Positions 9,475 through 20,684 of a DNA stretch of 64,000 bases are shown piece by piece; within the stretch, counting starts at the first letter, position 1; every line of letters begins with the position of its first letter. The stretch comes from Actibacterium sp. 188UL27-1 (GTDB taxonomy: Bacteria > Pseudomonadota > Alphaproteobacteria > Rhodobacterales > Rhodobacteraceae), in NCBI RefSeq assembly GCF_016901225.1, contig NZ_JAFEUL010000001.1, positions 110,773 to 174,772 on the forward strand, given 5' to 3'. The notes below the pieces were generated by a model that searched no databases, was not told where the DNA came from, and was given only the letters and a program-made list of their open reading frames with translations. Both the position numbers and the translations under genes were made by a program.

Positions 9475-10179
9475 ATGGGACTATTGGATGACGCGTGGAG
9501 CGTCGCAAAAGGTTTGGGCGAAGGTGCCTTATCGGTTGGTGAAGATTTCGTTGGTGGCATTGAACGAACGGCCGAGGGGCTGGGGGTTCGCGGAACCGAC
9601 CGTATCGTTGAGATCGGGACAGAGAATGAAATTCTCTGGGGCCTACTGACCAAAACGGTCAACACTAGCATCAGCGTTGCCGGCAATCCGCTGACGGCTG
9701 CGATCACACGTGTGATTGTGGAATATTACGAGTTTCTGCCCGAAGATCTCGCGCTTGATGCGGCTAAGAAAGCAGGTGCCTCCGTGGCACCGGGGATGGC
9801 CGGTAAAGCCATCGCCAAGGCGATCGCGAAAAAGCTGGCCACCCGACTGGCGTTGAAGGTTGCGGCCTCCACCGCCTTCAAACAACTGGCGACCAAACTT
9901 GGAATTTCGGCTGGTACGACTGCAAGCGGGGTTGGCATCCCGATCTCCCTCGCTTTGTTCCAGGGCACTGCACAGCGCGCCTCAAAGGGCAGCCGCAAGC
10001 TGAAAATGCTGGACCGTCAGATTTGGTCTGACCTGCGGAAGTCCGGCGGTTTGGACATGATTTATTTTCTGGTGGAGAAACCCCTGGAACCCTACATGGC
10101 CGGGATCATCTTGGCGCGGAAAAGTCAGCCCTTGTTTGAGCGATACGCGCGGGAGGCCATGCGGCTTGCCAGCGACTGA
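9475..10179 (+). CDS. Unrecognised Ala/Gly-rich, membrane-active-looking protein
   Basis: A 234-residue protein that I do not recognise. It has a good ribosome-binding site (CGGAGATAG before the ATG at 9475). The N-terminal 35 residues are Gly-rich and amphipathic. Residues about 100-135 form a strongly basic amphipathic helix (KAIAKAIAKKLATRLALK), followed by a small-residue hydrophobic segment (GISAGTTASGVGIPISLALF, about 142-161), then a soluble C-terminal region. There is no cleavable signal peptide. This layout resembles membrane-inserting or pore-forming proteins, but that is inference. It stands alone between a methyltransferase gene and the atp operon, with no obvious immunity partner. 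Confidence 0.7.
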   Translation: MGLLDDAWSVAKGLGEGALSVGEDFVGGIERTAEGLGVRGTDRIVEIGTENEILWGLLTKTVNTSISVAGNPLTAAITRVIVEYYEFLPEDLALDAAKKAGASVAPGMAGKAIAKAIAKKLATRLALKVAASTAFKQLATKLGISAGTTASGVGIPISLALFQGTAQRASKGSRKLKMLDRQIWSDLRKSGGLDMIYFLVEKPLEPYMAGIILARKSQPLFERYAREAMRLASD

Positions 10180-10212
10180 CTCGCGACGCTGGTAACACCT
10201 CGACTCGTGCCC

Positions 10213-10241
10213 GCTGCGATCCAGCTTCAAAGGGTCGCAGC
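10213..10241. other. Stem-loop downstream of the orphan gene, upstream of atpH
   Basis: A 10-bp stem (10213-10222 with 10232-10241, one G-T pair) with a nine-base loop lies 34 bases after the stop of the orphan protein gene and about 200 bases before atpH. There is no T-run, so it could be a weak or Rho-assisted terminator, or a structured part of the atp leader. The rest of 10180-10439 shows no gene and should hold the atp promoter. Confidence 0.4.
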
Positions 10242-10439
10242 GATTTGAGACGGCCCGCTTTTCGAGGAAAATAACGGAAATGATATGCGAAAGCATTCTG
10301 AAACACCCCCATTTTGAGGAGTTGCGGGGGTCAGAGGCGTCTGCTACATCCCCCACGACTTTGAGACGCGCTGGGCGTCATGGGGCGATGCTGCAGGATC
10401 TGGATGGGTCCGGTGGCCAACGAGACAAAAGGGGTGGAC

Positions 10440-11000
10440 GTGTCAGAGACGGCTTCGATTTCCACAAGTATTGCACAGCGCTATGCCGCCGCGCTGTTTG
10501 AACTGTCCAAAGACGACAAGGCGCTGCCTGTCCTCGAAAACGATACCAACGCAATGTCCGATGCCCTGGAGGCTGGCCCCGAACTGGGCGCAATGATCTC
10601 CTCCCCGGTCTATTCGCGTGGTGAGCAGGGCGCCGCGATTGCAGCCGTTGCCAAAAAGATGGAGTTGAGCCCTCTTTTCACCAACACGCTGGGGCTCATG
10701 GCCGACAAGCGCCGCCTATTCGCGTTGCCGCAGCTTGTGGCAGCTCTTCAAGCGCGCATCGCCGATGAAAAGGGTGAAGTGACGGCTGAGGTAACCTCGG
10801 CCCAGCCCTTGACCGTGAACCAGAAAAAAGCCCTCGCCAAGACTCTGAAAGAGCAGGTTGGCAAGGATGTGATTTTGAATACGACCGTCGATGAAAGCCT
10901 CATCGGCGGTCTTGTCGTCAAGGTGGGTTCCAAGATGATCGATAGTTCGATCCGCTCGAAACTCGCCAACCTCCAGAATGTGATGAAAGAGGTCGGATAA
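10440..11000 (+). CDS. atpH: F1F0 ATP synthase delta subunit
   Basis: The 186-residue protein matches the delta (OSCP) subunit: [16 protein letters not shown] at the N-terminus, and a C-terminal region with [23 protein letters not shown]. It forms the peripheral stalk connection at the top of F1. A GTG start at 10440 is chosen (KGV-D-GTG TCA GAG) because AAGGGG lies at the right distance and the length then matches the family; ATGs at 10380 and 10404 would add atypical residues. It is the first gene of atpHAGDC, and its stop overlaps the atpA start by one base (TAATG), which indicates translational coupling. Confidence 0.95.
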   Translation: MSETASISTSIAQRYAAALFELSKDDKALPVLENDTNAMSDALEAGPELGAMISSPVYSRGEQGAAIAAVAKKMELSPLFTNTLGLMADKRRLFALPQLVAALQARIADEKGEVTAEVTSAQPLTVNQKKALAKTLKEQVGKDVILNTTVDESLIGGLVVKVGSKMIDSSIRSKLANLQNVMKEVG

Positions 11001-12538
11001 TGGCTATCCAAGCTGCAGAAATCTCTGCGATCCTGAAAGAGCAGATAAAGAACTTTGGCCAGGAGGCCGAAGTTGCCGAGGTTGGCCGCGTGCTGTCCGT
11101 CGGTGACGGGATCGCCCGTGTGCACGGCCTCGACAATGTGCAAGCTGGTGAGATGGTCGAATTCCCCGGCGGCATTCGCGGGATGGCCCTGAACCTTGAG
11201 GTGGATAACGTCGGTATCGTGATCTTCGGTTCTGACCGGGACATCAAGGAAGGCGACACCGTCAAACGAACCAAATCCATCGTGGACGTGCCCGCGGGGC
11301 CCGGCCTGCTGGGTCGTGTGGTTGACGGTTTGGGCAACCCGCTTGACGGCAAAGGTCCCATCGAGGCGGCTGAACGTCGTGTGGCCGACAGCAAGGCGCC
11401 GGGCATTATCCCCCGCAAATCCGTGCATGAGCCCATGGCCACCGGCCTGAAATCCGTTGACGCCATGATCCCGATCGGTCGTGGCCAGCGCGAATTGATC
11501 ATCGGTGACCGCCAAACCGGCAAGACCGCCGTGGCGCTTGATACGATCCTGAACCAGAAGTCGTATAATGACGCAGCTGGCGATGATGAGAGCAAGAAAC
11601 TCTACTGCGTTTATGTTGCTGTGGGCCAGAAACGCTCAACCGTGGCACAGCTGGTGAAAAAGCTCGAAGAGACCGGCGCGATTGACTATTCCATCGTGAT
11701 CGCCGCGACCGCTTCTGACCCTGCGCCGATGCAGTTCCTCGCACCTTACGCTGCGACCGCCATGGCCGAGTATTTCCGCGATAACGGCAAGCACGCGCTG
11801 ATCATCTATGACGACCTGTCCAAACAGGCCGTGGCCTACCGCCAGATGTCATTGCTGCTGCGCCGTCCGCCAGGTCGCGAAGCCTATCCCGGTGATGTGT
11901 TCTACCTCCACTCCCGTCTGTTGGAACGTTCGGCCAAGCTGAATGAAAACAATGGATCCGGGTCGCTGACTGCGCTGCCGATTATTGAAACACAAGCTGG
12001 TGACGTGTCTGCCTATATTCCGACGAACGTGATTTCGATCACCGACGGTCAGATCTTTTTGGAAACGGAACTGTTCTACCAGGGCATCCGTCCTGCCGTG
12101 AACACCGGCCTGTCCGTGTCCCGCGTGGGCTCCTCTGCCCAGACCAAGGCGATGAAATCTGTCGCCGGACCGGTCAAGCTGGAACTGGCGCAGTACCGAG
12201 AAATGGCTGCATTTGCCCAGTTCGGGTCTGACCTCGATGCATCGACCCAGCGTTTGCTGAACCGCGGTGCGCGCCTGACCGAGTTGATGAAGCAGCCGCA
12301 ATATTCGCCGCTGACCAATGCAGAGATCGTCTGCGTCATTTTCGCCGGCACCAACGGCTACCTCGACGAAGTGCCTGTCGGCGACGTGGTCCGCTATGAG
12401 CAGGGCCTCATCACCCATCTGCGCGGCAAGCACCAGGATCTGCTGGACGACATCACCAACAATGACCGCAAGGTTTCCGGTGATCTGGCCGATAGCATCA
12501 AAGCAGCGCTTGACGCATTTGCCGCCGATTTCGCCTAA
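11000..12538 (+). CDS. atpA: F1F0 ATP synthase alpha subunit
   Basis: The 512-residue protein is a standard F1 alpha subunit, with Walker A GDRQTGKT (about 170-177), the alpha-family signature [17 protein letters not shown], and the arginine finger within that segment. It carries the non-catalytic nucleotide sites of the F1 hexamer. Length is typical for alphaproteobacteria. It overlaps atpH by one base and is followed by atpG after 23 bases. Confidence 0.99.
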   Translation: MAIQAAEISAILKEQIKNFGQEAEVAEVGRVLSVGDGIARVHGLDNVQAGEMVEFPGGIRGMALNLEVDNVGIVIFGSDRDIKEGDTVKRTKSIVDVPAGPGLLGRVVDGLGNPLDGKGPIEAAERRVADSKAPGIIPRKSVHEPMATGLKSVDAMIPIGRGQRELIIGDRQTGKTAVALDTILNQKSYNDAAGDDESKKLYCVYVAVGQKRSTVAQLVKKLEETGAIDYSIVIAATASDPAPMQFLAPYAATAMAEYFRDNGKHALIIYDDLSKQAVAYRQMSLLLRRPPGREAYPGDVFYLHSRLLERSAKLNENNGSGSLTALPIIETQAGDVSAYIPTNVISITDGQIFLETELFYQGIRPAVNTGLSVSRVGSSAQTKAMKSVAGPVKLELAQYREMAAFAQFGSDLDASTQRLLNRGARLTELMKQPQYSPLTNAEIVCVIFAGTNGYLDEVPVGDVVRYEQGLITHLRGKHQDLLDDITNNDRKVSGDLADSIKAALDAFAADFA

Positions 12539-12561
12539 GGGCTTGGGAAAGGACATCTTAA

Positions 12562-13440
12562 ATGCCCAGCCTTAAGGATCTGAAAAACCGGATCGAGAGC
12601 GTTAAGAATACGCGCAAGATCACCAAGGCCATGCAGATGGTCGCGGCCGCAAAATTGCGCCGCGCCCAGGAAGCTGCCGAGGCGAGCCGCCCTTACACAG
12701 AGCGGTTCAACGGGGTCATGGCCTCCCTCGCGGCCTCGGTCGGTGACAGTGACAGCGCGCCGGTTCTGTTGCGCGGCACCGGCAAGGATGACGTCCATCT
12801 GCTGGTCGTCATGACGGCGGAACGCGGCCTTTGCGGCGGCTTCAACTCCTCCATCGCCAAACTGGCCCGCGCCAAGGCCACCGAATTGCTCGCCGCTGGC
12901 AAAACGGTCAAGATGATTACCGTCGGCAAGAAGGGGCGCGAACAGCTCAAGCGCGATTTTGGGGAGCATTTCGTTGACCATGTGGATCTGACAGAGGTCA
13001 AGCGCGTCGGCTACGTAAACGCCCAGGACATCGCCAAATCTGTGATGGGTATGTTCGCGGCAGGTGAGTTTGACGTTGCCACGATCTTTTACAACCGTTT
13101 CGAAAGCGTGATCAGCCAGATCCCGACGGAACAGCAAATCATCCCCGCAGCCTTCGATGCCCCGGATGAAAACGCCGAAGCGTCGACGCTTTATGATTAT
13201 GAACCCAGCGAGGAAGGCATCCTGGCCGACCTGCTGCCCCGTGGTGTCGCCACGCAGATCTTTGCCGCTCTCCTGGAGAATGCGGCGTCTGAGCAGGGCG
13301 CGCGGATGTCCGCAATGGACAATGCCACCCGCAATGCCGGTGACATGATCGACAAGCTGACGGTGGTCTACAACCGCTCCCGCCAAGCCGCGATCACCAA
13401 GGAACTGATCGAGATCATCTCGGGTGCAGAGGCGCTGTAA
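12562..13440 (+). CDS. atpG: F1F0 ATP synthase gamma subunit
   Basis: The 292-residue protein is the central-stalk gamma subunit. The N-terminal helix [32 protein letters not shown] and the C-terminal helix [15 protein letters not shown] are the two parts of the rotor coiled coil, and the middle has [11 protein letters not shown]. The ribosome-binding site GGGAAAGGAC precedes the ATG. It lies between atpA and the DUF2939 gene in the operon. Confidence 0.98.
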   Translation: MPSLKDLKNRIESVKNTRKITKAMQMVAAAKLRRAQEAAEASRPYTERFNGVMASLAASVGDSDSAPVLLRGTGKDDVHLLVVMTAERGLCGGFNSSIAKLARAKATELLAAGKTVKMITVGKKGREQLKRDFGEHFVDHVDLTEVKRVGYVNAQDIAKSVMGMFAAGEFDVATIFYNRFESVISQIPTEQQIIPAAFDAPDENAEASTLYDYEPSEEGILADLLPRGVATQIFAALLENAASEQGARMSAMDNATRNAGDMIDKLTVVYNRSRQAAITKELIEIISGAEAL

Positions 13441-13473
13441 CGTGTTACGGCCCCTGGGATCCTGGTCGCCTTG

Positions 13474-15452
<1,979 letters not shown>

Positions 15453-15454
15453 CA

Positions 15455-15868
15455 ATGGCCGATACGATGCAATTCGACCTGGTCAGTCCGGAGCGGAGTC
15501 TTGCCTCACTCCAGGCGACAGAGGTTCAGATCCCCGGCAGCGATGGCGATATGACGGCGATGCCGGACCATGCGCCGCTCATTACGACCTTGCGCCCGGG
15601 TATCTTGACGGTGACTGCGCCAGAAGGGGCTTCCCGCTATGCAGTAACGGGTGGTTTTGCCGAAATCACGGCCTCCGGTACCTCGGTCCTCGCTGAAATG
15701 GCTATGCCCGCCGATGACGTTACCCAGGATATTCTGGACACCATGGTCAGGAACGCCGCCGATGCGCGCGACAACGCGGCGGTTGAGCAAAAGGACGACA
15801 TGGCCAAGCAGCTCGCCGATATAGGCGCTTTGGCCACCGAATTGGGAATGTCCGTCACGCTGCCTTAG
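15455..15868 (+). CDS. atpC: F1F0 ATP synthase epsilon subunit
   Basis: The 137-residue protein has the N-terminal beta-sandwich of epsilon ([43 protein letters not shown]) and a C-terminal helical part. It couples the rotor to the c-ring and can inhibit ATP hydrolysis. The start lies two bases after the atpD stop. It is the last gene of the operon and is followed by a terminator-like hairpin at 15893-15926. Confidence 0.97.
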   Translation: MADTMQFDLVSPERSLASLQATEVQIPGSDGDMTAMPDHAPLITTLRPGILTVTAPEGASRYAVTGGFAEITASGTSVLAEMAMPADDVTQDILDTMVRNAADARDNAAVEQKDDMAKQLADIGALATELGMSVTLP

Positions 15869-15892
15869 GAACACAACCTTAGCTTAAACAAA

Positions 15893-15926
15893 GGTCGCCC
15901 GTCCCAGTGACGCGGCGGCTTTTTTC
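15893..15926 (+). terminator. Likely intrinsic terminator of the atp operon
   Basis: About 25 bases after the atpC stop, CGCCCGTC (15896-15903) can pair with GACGCGGCG (one bulged base) across a short CCAGT loop. A T-run (15920-15925) follows. The pairing is imperfect, but position and T-run fit an intrinsic terminator. Confidence 0.6.
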
Positions 15927-15927
15927 T

Positions 15928-16020
15928 TTATGTGTTGGGAAATATCCCCACCGGAGGTACAGAATTCTTCTGCATCGGTATGAGATTTTGCCTCTGGCGG
16001 GGATATTTCCGAACACATAA
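15928..16020. repeat. Inverted pair of the dispersed CCTCCGGCGGGGATATTT element
   Basis: Two 30-base arms (15928-15957 and 15991-16020) are inverted copies that differ at only three positions, separated by 33 bases. Each arm is a copy of the dispersed element also seen at 25832, 33087, 39557 and 43384, with the ACACATAA tail. The pair lies between the convergent atpC and prs genes and could fold into a long hairpin that stops transcription from both sides. Confidence 0.85.
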
Positions 16021-16031
16021 TAGATGTAGAT

Positions 16032-17042
16032 TTAATACGTGCCTTCGTAGATGGCAGTGAGCGTTTCGTGACTGAACAGGGATGAAACCGAGGTGCCGTT
16101 CCAGATATTCGTGATCGCCTGCGCAAAGATCGGGGCGGTCGGTATGATCCGGATATTAGGTGCATTTTTGACGGCATCTGTGGGCTCGATGGAGTCGGTG
16201 ATCACCAGGCTTTTCATGACCGATTTCGAGATCCGTCCGACTGCGGGGCCAGACAGAACGCCGTGGGAGATGTAGGAATGCACCTCTTTGGCGCCGCCTT
16301 CCTTCAGGACTTCAGCTGCTTTGCAAAGGGTGCCCGCCGTGTCACAGATATCGTCCACGATCAGGCAGATCTTTTCCTGCACATCGCCAATCACGGTCAT
16401 TTCGGCCACTTCACCCGCCTTTTCGCGGCGTTTATCGACGATTGCCAGGGCGCAGCCGATCCGTTGGGCCAATTCGCGGGCGCGCGCCACGCCGCCCACA
16501 TCGGGGGATACGACAGTGATCTGATCCAATCGGTCCCTGAAGGCGTGTTGAATATCCAGTGCAAAAATCGGTGAGGCATAGAGGTTATCCACTGGTATAT
16601 CAAAGAAGCCTTGGATCTGGGCGGCGTGCAGATCCATGGTCAACACCCGCTCGATCCCCGCAGACACGATCATATTGGCGACCAGCTTGGAGGAAATGGG
16701 TGTGCGCGCCTTGGTCCGGCGATCCTGGCGGGCATAGCCGAAATAGGGGATCACAGCCGTGATACGCGCAGCAGAGGACCGGCGCAGCGCGTCGGTCATG
16801 ATCAAAAGCTCCATTAGATTGTCATTGGCCGGGTTCGATGTGGGCTGAATGATGAACATGTCCTCGCCCCGGACATTCTCGAACACCTCCACAAAGATCT
16901 CTTGGTCATTGAACCGTTCGATGCGCGCATCGACCAGATCTACAGTGCGGCCCCGATGCATGCTCATTCGCCGGGCAATGGCGCTCGCCAATGGCCTGTT
17001 TGCATTGCCGGAGATCATTTTGGGTTGGGTCAAATCGGGCAT
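16032..17042 (-). CDS. prs: Ribose-phosphate pyrophosphokinase (PRPP synthetase)
   Basis: The 336-residue protein makes PRPP from ribose 5-phosphate and ATP. It shows the [10 protein letters not shown] segment, the flexible-loop region [10 protein letters not shown], the catalytic [14 protein letters not shown] segment, and the PRPP-binding loop [10 protein letters not shown]. The ATG at 17042 is preceded by AGGAG and starts close to the first beta strand; the frame is open upstream to 17228 but without homology. It is convergent with the atp operon, separated by the inverted repeat pair. Confidence 0.97.
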   Translation of the reverse strand: MPDLTQPKMISGNANRPLASAIARRMSMHRGRTVDLVDARIERFNDQEIFVEVFENVRGEDMFIIQPTSNPANDNLMELLIMTDALRRSSAARITAVIPYFGYARQDRRTKARTPISSKLVANMIVSAGIERVLTMDLHAAQIQGFFDIPVDNLYASPIFALDIQHAFRDRLDQITVVSPDVGGVARARELAQRIGCALAIVDKRREKAGEVAEMTVIGDVQEKICLIVDDICDTAGTLCKAAEVLKEGGAKEVHSYISHGVLSGPAVGRISKSVMKSLVITDSIEPTDAVKNAPNIRIIPTAPIFAQAITNIWNGTSVSSLFSHETLTAIYEGTY

Positions 17043-17217
17043 CGGCAGGCTCCTCGCGGCCGGGGATGTAACGGTACAGTGACACGCCCGCGGCCTAGCC
17101 CAGTTGGCCCGGAAAAGGAACAGCCCTTCTCGTTGTTTGGGCAACAAAAACACTATCTTTTCACTGATAGGACAGCACCGTAGGGTGCGTGCGAAAACTG
17201 CTGTGCCGGAGGATCCC

Positions 17218-17817
17218 ATGGCCCACATCGATTACTTCTTTGCGACGATTTCGCCGTTCACGTATCTTGCCGGGACAGAGTTGGAAGAAATCGCAAGGCG
17301 GCATGGGGCGACCATTACCTATAAACCCATGGATATTATGGGATTATTCGCACGCACCGGTGGGACGCCTCCGAAGGATCGGCATCCGAACCGGCAAGAG
17401 TATCGGCTGCAGGATATGGAACGTCGGGCCAAGCGTGTGGGCAAGCCCCTGAACTTGAAACCGGCGCATTGGCCCACGAACCCCGCGCCATCGTCCTATG
17501 CCATTGTGGCCGCGCAAGCGGCGGGGGGTGGGGATCTGGCCGCACTCGTATCCAGCTTGACCAGGGCCTGCTGGGCCGAGGAAAAGGACGTGGCGGAGGA
17601 TGGTGTGATCCGCGATTGTTTGTCTGCTGCCGGGTTTGATCCGGCCCTGGCAGATAGCGGTTTGTTGAGCGGGGCCGAGACCTATGGCGCCAACCTCGAA
17701 GAGGCGGTCGAGCGTGGGGTTTTTGGCGCGCCATTCTACGTCACCGATACGGATCAGCGGTTCTGGGGACAGGATCGTCTGGCTGATCTGGATCTGTATC
17801 TATCGGGGAAGCTGTGA
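17218..17817 (+). CDS. 2-hydroxychromene-2-carboxylate isomerase-like DsbA-fold protein
   Basis: The 199-residue protein is of the HCCA-isomerase/kappa-class glutathione transferase type, a thioredoxin fold with an active-site Ser in place of the DsbA Cys ([13 protein letters not shown], Ser12). The C-terminus has the typical [22 protein letters not shown]. Known members isomerise hydroxychromene carboxylates in aromatic degradation using glutathione. The ATG at 17218 follows GGAGGATC. It is translationally coupled (GTGA overlap) to the hydrolase gene downstream. No naphthalene-type pathway genes are nearby, so the true substrate is uncertain. Confidence 0.88.
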   Translation: MAHIDYFFATISPFTYLAGTELEEIARRHGATITYKPMDIMGLFARTGGTPPKDRHPNRQEYRLQDMERRAKRVGKPLNLKPAHWPTNPAPSSYAIVAAQAAGGGDLAALVSSLTRACWAEEKDVAEDGVIRDCLSAAGFDPALADSGLLSGAETYGANLEEAVERGVFGAPFYVTDTDQRFWGQDRLADLDLYLSGKL

Positions 17818-18602
17818 CGGCAGCGCGCTGTTTTCACACATCTTTCGGGAGCGGTACCGAACCGGCGCTTGCGATCCATTGCGCGTTGGCCCATTCCGGG
17901 GCCTGGCGCGGTTTGGGTGGGCATTTGCGGGATCTGTTGACCTTTCGCGTCTTTGATCTGCCGGGCCATGGACGGTCGCCCGATTGGGCGGGCGGGGATT
18001 ACCAGACGGTTTGCGTGGACGAGGCTTTGGCGCTGCTCGACGGGCAGCCCGCCCATCTGCTTGGCCATTCCTATGGTGCGTCGGTGGTTTTGCGCCTGGC
18101 CGTTCAGCATCCGCATCTGGCCAAGAGCCTGACGTTGATCGAGCCGGTTTACTTTGCGGCCGTTGCGGGAACGGTGGATTTTGAGAGGCATAGCGCCGAT
18201 TTTTTGCCGTTTGAACAGGCGTTTAACGCCGGTGACATGGAGCGGGCCGCCCAAGTGTTCACCGAGCTTTGGGGGGATGGCACCCCTTGGTCCGATCTGT
18301 CTGATGCGCAGCGAGACGCCTTGGCCGCGCGCATCCACCTTATTCCGGAGCAAGCTCCGGGCCTTTATGACGATCCGGGGGGCGTTCTGGCTGCTAATGC
18401 GCTGGAAAAAATGGATATTCCGGTGCTTTTGGTCGAGGGTGAAGAGAGCCCACCTGTGATTTCGGCGATTTTGGACGTGTTCGCGGCCCGGTTGCCTCGA
18501 ACCAGCCGACTGAGGGTTCCGGGGGCGGGCCACATGGTTCCGCTGACCCATGCGGGGGAAGTGGCTGGCGCGGTGCGGGCTTTGATCCAGGAGGCGTCAT
18601 AG
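17814..18602 (+). CDS. Alpha/beta hydrolase
   Basis: The 262-residue protein has the alpha/beta-hydrolase core with the nucleophile elbow GHSYG (Ser85), the PGHGRS loop after strand 4, and a C-terminal His in GAGHMVPLTH. The GTG start at 17814 overlaps the stop of the isomerase gene in a GTGA, so the pair is co-translated. It is probably a small-molecule esterase or hydrolase in the cytoplasm; the substrate cannot be read from the sequence. Confidence 0.85.
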   Translation: MTAARCFHTSFGSGTEPALAIHCALAHSGAWRGLGGHLRDLLTFRVFDLPGHGRSPDWAGGDYQTVCVDEALALLDGQPAHLLGHSYGASVVLRLAVQHPHLAKSLTLIEPVYFAAVAGTVDFERHSADFLPFEQAFNAGDMERAAQVFTELWGDGTPWSDLSDAQRDALAARIHLIPEQAPGLYDDPGGVLAANALEKMDIPVLLVEGEESPPVISAILDVFAARLPRTSRLRVPGAGHMVPLTHAGEVAGAVRALIQEAS

Positions 18603-18620
18603 CCCCAAAACGCGTCTGTA

Positions 18621-18660
18621 CATGGCATACACAAACCATGCATATCCCATACATACGCGA
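18621..18660 (+). repeat. Copy 1 of the CATATCCCATACATACGCG dispersed repeat
   Basis: A 24-base core at 18636-18659 is identical to the reverse complement of 39675-39698. A related copy with further matching flanks lies at 58934-58978. This copy lies just after the stop of the alpha/beta hydrolase gene. The rest of 18661-18844 holds a short GC hairpin (GCGGGC-TGC-GCCCGC near 18744) and no gene. Confidence 0.75.
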
Positions 18661-18844
18661 TGCGGCTGGTCCGCACGATATATTGGCGATCTGTTAGGAT
18701 TTACGTCCCATCGTGGGATCAGTTGGATGCGTGATCCGGCGGCGCGGGCTGCGCCCGCATTATTCCTGTTTTGATTTTGGTAGAGGCTTCAGGCTCACCA
18801 AAACAGAGATCGGTTTGGTCCCTTGGGTTGGGAGCAGGGAAAGG

Positions 18845-19891
18845 CTAAGCCGTCATTTTAGCGAGGAACGCGCTGACCTTGGCCTCATCCGCGGACCAGT
18901 CGCAGACCAGACGGGCGGTGAGAGGCGCGTCACCCGGGCCGTCGAGACCGCCATCGAGGATATAGTAATAGGCGCCGGCATCATGGAGCTTGCGGTGGAT
19001 GGCGCGGGGCCAGGCGGCGAAGATAATGTTCGCGCGCGGCTCAAAGTGGAGCGTTACATCGGGGTTCTGTTTCAGACCGCGGGTCAGGCTGTTACAGGCT
19101 GTGTTGGCGGCACGGGCCATGTCAAGCCAGAGGTCGTCTTTCAGGTAGGCCCCCATCTGGGCTGACATGTAGCGGTGTTTCGAGATCAGGTGACCCGCCC
19201 GTTTGCGGCGCAATTCGAATTCCCAGGCTTTTTCCGAGTCAAGGAGGATCACCGCCTCCACCCCCATCAGGCCGTTTTTCGTGCCGCCAAAACTGACCGC
19301 ATCGATGCCCGCGCGCCAGGTCATCTCTGCTGGGGTGCAACCGAGGGTGACCAGGGCATTGGCGAAACGCGCCCCGTCCATCTGTGTGGGTAGGGCATAT
19401 TCGCGGGCGATGTCGGTGATCGCCCGGATCTCGTCCAGGGTGTAGACCGTGCCCTTTTCCGTGGCCTGGGTGATCGAGACAGGACCGCGCTGCAGGCCGT
19501 GGACGCCGCGGTTTTCCTCTCCCTCGATCGCTGTGCGCAGGCCCGCCGGGGTCATCTTGCCATCGTCGTTAGGAATAAGCGTCAGTTTCGCGCCGCCGGT
19601 AAAGAATTCGGGGGCCCCGCATTCATCCTCGTGGATATGGGCCACATCCGAGCAGAAGACCGTCTGATAGGGCTGGGTTTGGCAGGCCAGCGTGATCGCA
19701 TTGGCGGCGGTGCCGGTGCTGACGAGGTAGATGGCGGCCTGCGGTGCCTCGAATACATCGCGCAGGCGCTGGGTGACCTGTTCCATCAGGTGATCGGCAC
19801 CGTAGGGCGTGGTGTGACCGGCATTGGCCTCAACCACGGCTTGCAGCACATTCGGATGGGTGGGGCCGGTATTGTCGGACGCGAAAATCAT
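18845..19891 (-). CDS. Low-specificity L-threonine aldolase
   Basis: The 348-residue protein is a fold-type I PLP enzyme of the threonine aldolase/beta-eliminating lyase family. It begins MIFASDNTGPTHPNV, has the HIHEDECGAPEFFTGGAKL segment, the Asp in QMDGARFANA, and the PLP-lysine in SFGGTKNG (Lys about 203). It would cleave threonine or allo-threonine to glycine and acetaldehyde. The stop of the upstream UPF0260 gene lies at 19894, so the two minus-strand genes are two bases apart and probably form an operon. Confidence 0.93.
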   Translation of the reverse strand: MIFASDNTGPTHPNVLQAVVEANAGHTTPYGADHLMEQVTQRLRDVFEAPQAAIYLVSTGTAANAITLACQTQPYQTVFCSDVAHIHEDECGAPEFFTGGAKLTLIPNDDGKMTPAGLRTAIEGEENRGVHGLQRGPVSITQATEKGTVYTLDEIRAITDIAREYALPTQMDGARFANALVTLGCTPAEMTWRAGIDAVSFGGTKNGLMGVEAVILLDSEKAWEFELRRKRAGHLISKHRYMSAQMGAYLKDDLWLDMARAANTACNSLTRGLKQNPDVTLHFEPRANIIFAAWPRAIHRKLHDAGAYYYILDGGLDGPGDAPLTARLVCDWSADEAKVSAFLAKMTA

Positions 19892-19893
19892 GA

Positions 19894-20370
19894 TCAGAGG
19901 ATCCCTTCAACGATGTGGTCTTCCCAGTCTTCTTCATCCACCTCGAATTCCGGCACCGTCCAGCCCTGGACCGACATGCCTGCGTCGTGGACGGACTGTG
20001 CCGTACCTGAAATCAGCGGATGCCAGTCGTAAAGCGGCGTGCCCTGGTGCAGCAGACGATAGGCGCAGGTGGCGGGCATCCAATAGGCGATCCGGTCGAT
20101 ATTCTTGGGCGACAGTGTTACGCATTCCGGGACGAATTGATGGCGGATGTCGTATTGGGCGCAGCGGCAGCTTTCATCATCCAGAAGGCGGCAGGCGACA
20201 CGGGTGAAGGCGACCTCCTCGGTATCCGGGTCCTCTAGCTTGTTCAGGCAGCATTTGCCGCAGCCGTCACACAGCGCTTCCCATTCCCGGGGCGTCATGT
20301 TTTTCAGGGGCACCCGTTCCCAGTAACGGTCGCGCAGGCCGGTGCGGTCTATGGGGTCTTTGGGTGTCAT
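19894..20370 (-). CDS. UPF0260 (YcgN-type) cysteine cluster protein
   Basis: The 158-residue protein has the UPF0260 cysteine pattern: CDGCGKCC near residues 34-41, CRLLDDESCRC, and CVTL, with the signature RIAYWMPATCAYRLL. The cysteines suggest metal or Fe-S binding, but the function is unknown. It lies directly upstream of the threonine aldolase gene with a two-base gap. Length and order match YcgN-family proteins. Confidence 0.93.
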   Translation of the reverse strand: MTPKDPIDRTGLRDRYWERVPLKNMTPREWEALCDGCGKCCLNKLEDPDTEEVAFTRVACRLLDDESCRCAQYDIRHQFVPECVTLSPKNIDRIAYWMPATCAYRLLHQGTPLYDWHPLISGTAQSVHDAGMSVQGWTVPEFEVDEEDWEDHIVEGIL

Positions 20371-20684
20371 TTGGCGACAGTATGGGGTGTTGTATAGGAG
20401 GGAAAGAGTGGGTGGTGCGGCATGGATGCGCGGGTGGTTGTAAACAGAGGCGCTTCAGACTCTCCAAGGCAAAACACGTTTTGCCGCTGATCCACCCTCG
20501 CCTGATCCTGCCCTGATGCATCCTGTCATCGCCATCAAGAAAAATAGCGGTTTCCACTGCGTGGACCCTCCGCGATTTATCTAGACAGCGCTGCCAGGAC
20601 ACATCCTGTCTGGCTCAAGCGAGGGCGGCTCCGAGGCAAAGCGTTCCGGTTGATCTTTTGCGGCGCGGTTGGGAGAAGGCGGGC
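20371..20684. other. 314-base gap upstream of trmB with two inverted repeats
   Basis: No convincing gene is seen. An 8-bp inverted repeat with a two-base centre (GGCAAAAC-AC-GTTTTGCC, 20468-20485) looks like an operator. A hairpin (20593-20601 with 20607-20614, one bulge, CATCC loop) lies 70 bases before trmB and could be part of its leader RNA. It does not match the SAM-type riboswitches that I know from this family. Confidence 0.4.

Noticed and set aside
15928..16020. Insertion sequence or CRISPR repeat
   Set aside because: The inverted arms are 30 bases with only 33 bases between them. There is no transposase and no regular direct-repeat spacing.
20371..20684. SAM or SAH riboswitch upstream of trmB
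   Set aside because: I looked for the conserved cores that I know for these riboswitches and found none; the hairpin at 20593-20614 does not fit.
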